Source: Adenophora triphylla var. japonica
Taxonomy: Eukaryota; Streptophyta; Magnoliopsida; Asterales; Campanulaceae
Direction of reading: 5' to 3'
Assembly (NCBI GenBank): GCA_022495995.1
Contig: JAFEMH010002447.1
Location: 62,001-126,000 of the forward strand
DNA: 64,000 nt
Shown here: positions 56,415 to 64,000 of the stretch, piece by piece
How positions within the stretch are numbered: the first letter of the stretch is position 1
Layout of the letters: the number at the start of each line of letters is the position of its first letter
Position numbers and translations under genes: made by a program
The notes under the pieces: model-generated
Database searches by the model: none
The model's input: only the letters and a program-made list of their open reading frames with translations
What the model was told of the DNA's origin: nothing

Positions 56415-57478
56415 TGTAGCGTTGTGAGAAAATTTTCATCTTTTCATCTTTTTGAGTCGCCACCTATATTATTCGATTGGAAACATAGGAAAACCATTTG
56501 AAAGAGATTTGAGTTCGGGGCTTAGGTTATGAAATGGGTAGGTTTAGAAGGCATCCATTTCACCCAATCCGGAGATCGGTCTTGCTAAAGAAAAGAGAGG
56601 TTTTCAATCTTTTTAATAAAATAATTAAAGAAGAACAAATAAACCCTAATCAATTTCTTGATTAGGAATGTCGGATTGTATGCTTCGAGATCGCCTTCAT
56701 TGACTGAAGGGACTCTAGGCTAATCCTTTTGATGGGATTACACTACTCTAAAATAAATAGAGAGGTTGAGAAGAGAAACGAAAGTTTTAAAGGATGATTA
56801 CCTCTTTTGAGAAGAGATTCGGACAGAGTTTCGACTCAAGTTTAGAGTCGAACCTTGATTCGGACAGAGCTTCGCCTCGATCCTTGATTTAGATCTTGAT
56901 GCGGACGGAGCCTCGCCTTGTTCCCTTGATTCGGGCTTCGATGTTTGTTAATCAACAAGGTTGACGAACAAACTTTAGGATTCATTTGTGAGTGATTTGA
57001 AGGAGTCTTTCATGGAAAGAAACCAACAAATTGTGTGTGTTGTGTGTGTTCTTGATCAAGGATCAGAATTGTCGACCTCTGAAACACTGGAAGTCATCCA
57101 GTATTTATAGGAGGTTGGAGAGGTGAAGGTGGAGAGGGAAATTACCCTAGGAAGGTTCCAGGACTCAATTCTGATTGGATACCCGAATTGATAAGGTTTT
57201 ATCCAAAAAGAGAGTTTGAAACGGAGAAGGAGAGTGATTTCTGCACATCCTATCGAGGGGATATCTCGCGCGAGATATGATATCTCGTGCGAGATAACTA
57301 GTCTGATGACTATTTTGTCCTCTTCAGTTGTTCCGTTAGTCAGTTAGGTCCAAAACTAACGAGGTTAGTTAGAAACTTAACGAAACATGACGAAACTGAT
57401 ATGCATTCATCAAAACATAAAAGAGAGATGAAGAGTAGTGTAATCATGTAATTATGGGTTCAGAATGGGGTGTCTACA
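56415..57478 (-). mobile_element. TE7: solo LTR of the TE5 family (1064 bp)
   Basis: On the minus strand it starts TGTAGACACCCCATTCTG and ends CGCTACA, the same ends as the TE5 LTR. CATGT is duplicated at 56410-56414 and 57479-57483. There is no internal region, so it arose by recombination between two LTRs of a full element. It contains a TATA box (57102-57110), ATATCTCGCGCGAGATAT (57261-57278, an 18-bp perfect palindrome), TATCTCGTGCGAGATA (57281-57296) and PBS-like GTGGCGACTC on the minus strand (56454-56463). Confidence 0.95.
57102..57296 (-). promoter_or_regulatory. TE7 LTR promoter: TATA box and paired palindromes
   Basis: The minus-strand TATAAATA at about 57102-57110 is preceded, 150-190 bp upstream, by two adjacent palindromes, one of 18 bp and one of 16 bp with a single mismatch. 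This is the best-preserved example of the TE5-family motif. Confidence 0.7.
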
Positions 57479-60400
57479 CATGTCTCCGAACATTCTAGTT
57501 ACAATCCCGTCTCCAGACGTTAAAATCAATTCCCAGTTGACGTTTGACGTTCAAACGCTCAATCATGTCTCTGGACATTCCAGTTACAATCTCGTCTCCA
57601 GACGTTAAAATCAATCCTCAGTTGACGTTTGACATTCAAACGCTCAATCATGTCTCCGGACATTCAAGTTACAATACCGTCTCCTGACGTTAAAATCAAT
57701 TCCCAGTTGACGTTTGACATTCAAACGCTCAATCATGTCTCCGGACATTCCAGTTACAATTCCGTCTCCAGACGATAAATTCAATTCTCAGTTGACGTTT
57801 GACGTTCAAACGCTCAATCATGTCTCCGGACATTCCAGTTACAATCCCGTCTCCAGACGTTAAAATCAATTCCCAGTTGACGTTTGACGTTCAAACGCTC
57901 AATCATGTCTCCAGAAATTCCAGTTACAATTCCGTCTCCAGACATTAAAATCAATTCCCAGTTGACGTTTGACGTTCAAACGCTCAATCATGTCTCCGGA
58001 CATTCCAGTTACAATCCCATCTCCAGATGTTAAAATCAATTCCCAGTTGACGTTTGACATTCAAACGCTCAATCATGTCTCCGGACATTCAAGTTACAAT
58101 TCCGTCTCCAGACGTTAAAATCAATCCTCAGTTGACGTTTGACATTCAAACGCTCAATCATGTCTCCGGACATTCAAGTTACAATACCGTCTCCGGACGT
58201 TAAAATCAATTCCCAGTTGACGTTTGACATTCAAACGCTCAATCATGTCTCCGGACATTCCAGTTACAATTCCGTCTCCAGACGTTAAATTCAATTCTCA
58301 GTTGACGTTTGACGTTCAAACGCTCAATCATGTCTCCGGACATTCCAGTTACAATCCCGTCTCCAGATATTAAAATCAATTCCCAGTTGACGTTTGACAT
58401 TCAAACGCTCAATCATGTCTCCGGACATTCAAGTTACAATCCCGTCTCCAGACGTTAAAATCAATCCTCGGTTGACGTTTGACATTCAAACGCTCAATCA
58501 TGTCTCCGGACATTCCAGTTACAATCCCATCTCCAGACGTTAAAATCAATTCTCAGTTGACATTTGACGTTCAAACGCTCAATCATGTCTCCGAACATTC
58601 CAGTTACAATTCCGTCTCCAGACGTTAAAATCAATTCTCAGTTGACGTTTGACGTTCAAACGCTCAATCATGTCTCCGGACATTCCAGTTACAATTCCGT
58701 CTCCAGACGTTAAATTCAATTCTCAGTTGATGTTTGACGTTCAAACGCTCAATCATGTCTCCGAACATTCCAGTTACAATCCCGTCTCCAGATGTTAAAA
58801 TCAATTCTCAGTTGACGTTTGACATTCAAACGCTCAATCATGTCTCCGGACATTCCAGTTACAATTCCGTCTCCAGACGTTAAATTCAATTCCCAGTTGA
58901 CGTTTGACGTTCAAACGCTCAATCATGTCTCCGGACATTCCAGTTACAATCCAGTCTCCAGACGTTAAAATCAATTCCAGTTGACGTTTGACGTTCAAAC
59001 GCTCAATCATGTCTCTGAACATTCCAGTTACAATTCCGTCTCCAGACGTTAAATTCAATTCCCAGTTGACGTTTGACATTCAAACGCTCAATCATGTCTC
59101 CGGACATTCCAGTTACAATCCCGTCTCCAGACGTTAAAATCAATTCCCAGTTGACATTTGACGTTCAAACGCTCAATCATGTCTCCGAACATTCCAGTTA
59201 CAATCCCGTCTCCAGACGTTAAAATCAATTCCCAGTTGACGTTTGACGTTCAAACGCTCAATCATGTCTCCGGACATTCCAGTTACAATCTCGTCTCCAG
59301 ACGTTAAAATCAATCCTCAGTTGACGTTTGACATTCAAACGCTCAATCATGTCTCCGGACATTCAAGTTACAATACCGTCTCCAGACGTTAAAATCAATT
59401 CCCGATTGGCGTTTGACATTCAAACGCTCAATCATGTCTCCGGACATTCCAGTTACAATTCCGTCTCCAGACGTTAAATTCAATTCTCAGTTGACGTTTG
59501 ACGTTCAAACGCTCAATCATGTCTCCGGACATTCCAGTTACAATCCCGTCTCCAGACGTTAAAATCAATTCCCAGTTGACGTTTGACATTCAAACGCTCA
59601 ATCATGTCTCCAGAAATTCCTGTTACAATTCCGTCTCCAGACATTAAAATCAATTCCCAGTTGACGTTTGACGTTCAAACGCTCAATCATGTCTCCGGAC
59701 ATTCCAGTTACAATCCCGTCTCCAGACGTTAAAATCAATTCCCAGTTGACGTTTGACATTCAAACGCTCAATCATGTCTCCGGACATTCAAGTTACAATC
59801 CCGTCTCCAGACGTTAAAATCAATCCTCAGTTGACGTTTGACATTCAAACGCTCAATCATGTCTCCGGACATTCAAGTTACAATACCGTCTCCAGACGTT
59901 AAAATCAATTCCCAGTTGACGTTTGACATTCAAACGCTCAATCATGTCTCCGGACATTCCAGTTACAATTCCGTCTCCAGACGTTAAATTCAATTCTCAG
60001 TTGACGTTTGACGTTCAAACGCTCAATCATGTCTCCGGACATTCCAGTTACAATCCCCTCTCCAGATGTTAAAATCAATTCCCAGTTGACGTTTCACATT
60101 CAAACGCTCAATTATGTCTGCGGACATTCAAGTTACAATCCCGTCTCCAGACGTTAAAATCAATCCTTGGTTGACGTTTGACATTCAAACGCTCAATCAT
60201 GTCTCCGGACATTCTAGTTACAATCCCATCTCCAGACGTTAAAATCAATTCCCAGTTGACGTTTGACGTTCAAATGCTCAATCATGTCTCCGAACATTCC
60301 AGTTACAATTCCGTCTCCAGACGTTAAATTCAATTCTCAGTTGACGTTTGACGTTCAAACGCTCAATCATGTCTCCGGACATTCCAGTTACAATCCCGTC

Positions 60401-60935
60401 TCTAGACGTTAAAATCAATTCCCAGTTGACGTTTGACATTCAAACGCTCAATCATGTCTCCGGACATTCCAGTTACAATTCCGTCTCCAGACGTTAAATT
60501 CAATTCTCAGTTGACGTTTGACGTTCAAACGCTCAATCATGTCTCCGGACATTCCAGTTACAATCCCGTCTCCAGATGTTAAAATCAATTCCCAGTTGAC
60601 GTTTGACATTCAAACGCTCAATCATGTCTCCGGACATTCCAGTTAAAATTCCGTCTCCAGACGTTAAATTCAATTCTCAGTTGACGTTTGACGTTCAAAC
60701 GCTCAATCATGTCTCCGGACATTCCAGTTACAATCCCGTCTCCAGACGTTAAAATCAATTCCAGTTGACGTTGACGTTCAAATGCTCAATCATGTCTCCG
60801 AACATTCCAGTTACAATTCCGTCTCCAGACGTTAAATTCAATTCCCAGTTGACGTTTGACATTCAAACGCTCAATCATGTTTTCGGACATTCCAGTTACA
60901 ATTTCATCTCCCGACGTTAAAATTTCTAGTGGTTT

Positions 60936-61740
60936 TCACCAACGTTCACTTCCCCGGCCGCCAGTCGTAAGCCCGAACATTCCTCTCCAGCAGGATCCTA
61001 AGACCATCCGTCTACGGAAGAAACGTCAATCAACCCCTTCAGTTCCTAACTGACCCCGTCAGAACCCGGGACACTCTTCCCCAGTGATGTGTCAGTCTCT
61101 CCCGAGACCACATCCCGTTCCCAACCCGTGGTTAGAACGTCAATCCTTCCGTGTTGTTAATAATGCCAGTTTAACACAACCGTTCCTATCATTTGCCACC
61201 CTATTCCCAGCAGGATAAACCTGGCCGTCATCGTAAGCCCAGCACTCAAGGCACGAACGCCTCCGTCTCAGGATAAACATATCCTCACAACTCCGGTTTG
61301 AGGCGCCACATGCCCTCGTAAGTATCAGCAACCCCGGTTTGAGGCGCCACATGCCCTCGTATGTTCAGCAACTCCGGTTTGAGGCGCCACACGCCCTCAA
61401 AGGTTTCAGAAGTCCCAGGTTCAGATGCCTCCCAATAGTCTCCATTCAGGTTCCTGTACCTTGTAATGGTCTCCATTCAGGTTCCGGTACCTTGTAATGG
61501 TCTCCATTCAGGTTTAGACGCCTCCCAACAGTCTCGCTCAGGTCAAGGTCCCCACGCGCGGCCCTTACACCTATGAACTACGATCGCCTTGATTCCCGCT
61601 CGGGATACGTAGGAATCCTTTCGCTAAGGGTCCTGCCAGCTGATCGCCCAGGTCTTTCAAAGTAAGGCATCCCGATTTGGATCCTTATCTTTTTTCAACG
61701 ACCCCACCTCCTTCGGAGGAGACGTCGCTGAGGGGCTAAC
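60936..61740 (+). other. TE6 3' end region with small tandem repeats
   Basis: Three units with CCGGTTTGAGGCGCCACA and GCCCTC lie at about 61281-61400, and three units with GTCTCCATTCAGGTT at about 61438-61520. The last bases before the 3' LTR (CGGAGGAGACGTCGCTGAGG, about 61713-61733) form a purine-rich stretch that probably serves as the plus-strand primer. No gene is seen. Confidence 0.6.
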
Positions 61741-63690
61741 TGTAAGTACCCAAATCCGGATCGTCAAAATCCGTCAGAAAGTTAACCGAAATCCGTTAAC
61801 TGGCCCGCTCCAGGTTAACCGGAACTCGTTAAACTCCCCGTTGTCAAGCCAACGAGACGTCCCGGGACTGCCCCGAGCATCCCAACGTCGAAGCATACTT
61901 GACACACGTCATCACACGTAAAAGTACGGCTTTCCCTGAAAAACGCACTTTCCGGGGGCGTTTCGGACATTTTTCGGACTGTTATTTTAAAAAACGGACA
62001 AAACCGGGACCCGGGAACGAACTCCCACACATTTGGTGAGTCATGGGACACGTGGCAGCCATGCCACAGCCCTCCCATCACCCTTCAATCAGAAATCAAA
62101 GGGAAAAGACTAAAATACCCCTGGTAAACAGTCTAAGTCCGACCGGACTCCCTGTGCAAACTTTCTGAAATTGCCAGCAAGCCCCTCAAAGTTTCAAAAT
62201 ACCACAAAACCCTAGAAATCAGTCTAAGTCCGTCCGAACTCTTACTGCATTTTTCACCCTATAAATAGGAGGGTTGTCAAAGCCAAAAGAACAACATTTT
62301 TACTCCAAAAAATCACTTCACCCACGGCCCAAACTGAGTTTCACCCCTCCCAAGCTCCCGTTTTGTCTCGATTCGCGTGAAACTTCCGTATTTCGATCAA
62401 ATACGCCCCTCACCACTCCGAAACACCTTTTCAAACTACTTTCTGTGTCCCGTACACACCCCCGAGCCAAAGGAGTCGACCCTAGCCATAGGTATAACTC
62501 CCTCTCTCTAATCTCTCATTTCGTCTCGGTTTACGCGCTAGTTGCTACAACCATTTCGAACCACGTTATTGAAATGTAAACGCCTCCATCTAACGGGGTC
62601 CGATACCTTTTAGCCCCTCGATCCTCTTCTCTTCCCGTAAGAGAAGTAATCACAGGTTAAAACGGCGTTCCGACCCCGTTTCGTTTACTTTTTATGTCAT
62701 TTACCATTCCAGATCGATCGATCCGTTGATCGTCATTTACTTTCTGTCATTTACAATTCCGAGCCGTTTTGGCTCATTGATCGTCATTTACAATTCCGAG
62801 CCGTCTTGGCTCGTTGATCGTCATTTATGATTCCGGATCGTTTGATTCCGTTGATACTGCTTTAAATACTGTCATTTACAAAGTCCGACCCGTTTGGATC
62901 GTGATAGTATTTACTTTTCAAAGTCCGAGTCGCAACCCAATTTGTTGATCGCAAAATCATTTAATACACTTTTTCCCGTAAAAATCGTTAACAATGTAAT
63001 GCCCGGTTCAAAACCGGAGTTCGTCCATCGAACTCTCTTTCAAAAACCCGCAAAATGACGTTTGGCATCCAACGCTCATCTTCCAAACTAAAAGCCGCCA
63101 TTTGACACTCAAAATCATTTAATACGCTTTTTCCCGTAAAAATCGTTAACAATGACTCGCTCGGTTCAAAATCAGAGTTTGTCCTTCGAACTCTCTTTCA
63201 AAAAGCTCAAAATCGACGTTTGCCACGCGAACGCTCATTTCCGTCTCAAAACCGACGTTTGTCATTCAAACGCTCGTCTTTTCAAACAAAGTTACCTAAT
63301 CAACGTTTGACATTCAAACCAAGATTAAGCTTGTCATTCAAGCCCCCCCATTTCAAAATGCAAACACACACACACACGCACACATTTTCGAGAAAAGTAG
63401 AAAGACTCGTCATACGAGGCATTTCGGGTGATCTCATAATACTCTTCCCGAAACGTAACATGACCTCCGAACCTAACAATCTCTAGTTCTCAAAGCTTTT
63501 TACTCGTTTTTGCTACCAATAAAAACGACACCATTTTCACTAAAGCCGTTTCTCAACGTTTTGGGCTCAAAATACAAAACCGAGTGGCGACTCTTCATTT
63601 TCCTTCCCATGAAGCGAGGTCTCAGACACCAACCCTCCGCGAAAGACAACCGCCTTTCCGCACCCGCGCGCGAAAATCCGGGTAATTTCA
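61741..63690 (+). repeat. TE6 3' LTR (1950 bp)
   Basis: It starts and ends as the 5' LTR does and is colinear with it. It is 18 bp shorter, partly through a small gap in the GCACTTTCC region near 61945. The differences seen by eye are scattered substitutions. PBS-like GTGGCGACTC lies at 63584-63593. ATAGT follows at 63691-63695. Confidence 0.95.
62136..62267 (+). promoter_or_regulatory. TE6 3' LTR promoter with decayed palindromes
   Basis: AGTCCGACCGGACT (62136-62149) and AGTCCGTCCGAACT (62227-62240) precede the TATA box CTATAAATA (62259-62267). Each has one or two changes from the perfect palindrome in the 5' LTR or internal copies. Confidence 0.65.
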
Positions 63691-63790
63691 ATAGTGATCT
63701 GACAACAAAAGAAAAAAAAGATGTTCAGATGAAGTCGGACATATACACTTATATGAACGAATATGTGAAATAGTATGAACAGAAACGTAC

Positions 63791-64000
63791 CGAGGAGACA
63801 TCAGACGGAAGGCGGTAACCCTCGGGAATATGATCTCGGATAGGGATGTGGCCCATCATCAGCATGCTCCCCATCATATATGTGTAGCTCAGAGGACCAT
63901 AATCTGGTGCGAAAGGCAGAGGACCGGCATACTGGGAAGAAGTGCTAGGGGCTGACGAACCTGAGGCAGAGGCAGAGGTGGAGCCCTGAGCAAGAAATTG
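63791..64000 (-). pseudogene. TE5 antisense PMD-type gene A, exon 3 (partial)
   Basis: The minus-strand reading from 64000 gives a Ser/Ala-rich segment, then QYAGPLPFAPDYGPLSYTYM and HIPIRDHIPEGYRLPSDVSS, ending at a GTACGT donor at 63790. It matches the end of exon 3 in the TE6 gene A by position and phase. The exon begins beyond the window. The intron 63702-63788 carries an A-rich plus strand (pyrimidine tract on the gene strand) before the CAG acceptor. Confidence 0.6.

Larger units (their letters stand above)
55990..60935. repeat. Satellite-like array of 85-bp units in the TE6 3' region
   Basis: The array begins with about 2.7 shorter 42-bp units (AGTTTTCACTAACGCTCG). It then has roughly 44 units of 85 bp containing CGTTTGACNTTCAAACGCTC and GACATTCCAGTTACAAT. 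Units vary at a few positions (ATT/GTT, CCCG/TCCG/ACCG). TE7 interrupts it at 56415-57478. A block of about 20 units appears to be duplicated 1.7 kb downstream. Tandem repeats in the 3' region of Ogre-like elements are known as a source of satellites. Confidence 0.95.
37146..63690 (+). mobile_element. TE6: complete 26.5-kb Tat/Ogre-like element
   Basis: LTRs at 37146-39113 and 61741-63690 match along their length, and ATAGT is duplicated at 37141-37145 and 63691-63695. The primer site is at 39116. Internally it has a partial gag, two protease regions, a G-patch linker, RT, both RNases H and integrase (40.4-50.0 kb). Two antisense PMD genes follow (50.6-55.7 kb), then a tandem array (56.0-60.9 kb). 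Without the nested TE7 it is about 25.5 kb, in the range of the largest known plant LTR elements. It inserted into TE5. Confidence 0.95.
26851..64000 (+). mobile_element. TE5: Tat-type Ty3/gypsy element, 3' end outside window
   Basis: The 5' LTR is 26851-27820, followed by primer site, leader, a short gag-like region, G-patch, RT, RNase H, second RNase H and integrase, then two antisense PMD-type genes. TE6 (37146-63690) splits it, and its sequence resumes at 63691. Its own 3' LTR is not seen. The expected 5-bp duplication on the left would be ATGTT (26846-26850). No gag capsid core and no protease are present, so it probably depended on proteins from another element. Confidence 0.9.

Noticed and set aside
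57661..59870. Six-unit higher-order repeat
   Set aside because: Two pairs of diagnostic units lie 510-520 bp apart, but the pattern does not recur every six units. One block duplication of about 1.7 kb explains it better.
55990..60935. CRISPR-like regular array
   Set aside because: The 85-bp units are contiguous, with no unique spacers, and the context is a plant retroelement. It is a satellite array.

Overview
The window looks like plant nuclear DNA from a repeat-rich intergenic or pericentromeric region. No host gene, rRNA or tRNA could be supported. Nearly everything recognisable is LTR retrotransposon sequence: Ty3/gypsy elements of the Tat (Ogre-like) type with a second 'archaeal-type' RNase H, primed by a tRNA whose 3' end pairs with GTGGCGACTC, plus two Ty1/copia elements, a Stowaway-like MITE and a foldback element. 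No operons or bacterial signals are present. An angiosperm is clear; the species is not.

Layout. TE1 (1-9313, minus strand) is a Tat element running off the left edge; its 5' LTR is 7921-9313. It sits in TE2 (9314-12937, minus strand), of which only gag and a probable LTR are visible. A Stowaway-like MITE (13989-20272) is split by TE3 (14102-20145), a copia element with two 753-bp LTRs and a TTACC target duplication. A 559-bp foldback element (20913-21471) and an AT microsatellite follow. TE4 (21899-26850, plus strand) is a Sirevirus-like copia element cut inside reverse transcriptase by TE5, a Tat element whose 5' LTR starts at 26851 and whose right end lies beyond 64000. TE5 is itself split by TE6 (37146-63690), a 26.5-kb Tat element with both LTRs and an ATAGT target duplication. 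TE6 carries a 5-kb array of 85-bp repeats, and that array holds TE7, a solo LTR of the TE5 family (56415-57478, CATGT duplication). TE4, TE5, TE6 and TE7 are thus nested four deep.

How the parts work together. The sense strand of each Tat element carries gag, protease, a G-patch-like linker, reverse transcriptase, RNase H, the second RNase H and integrase. TE5 and TE6 each also carry two genes on the opposite strand between integrase and the 3' LTR, related to the plant mobile domain (PMD) family; one is spliced. Every element is damaged by stops or frameshifts.

The most unusual signal is a set of family-specific CpG-centred palindromes just upstream of the LTR TATA box in four families (TE1, TE3, TE5/TE7, TE6). 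In TE5 and TE6 the same palindrome recurs upstream of the antisense PMD genes, in TE5 together with a TATA box. This suggests that LTR and antisense promoters share one regulatory module. Other points of interest are a primer-binding-site-like decamer inside U5 of all three Tat families, a satellite apparently seeded from TE6's own LTR, and a TE6 coding region with two different protease domains separated by a long open frame I do not recognise.
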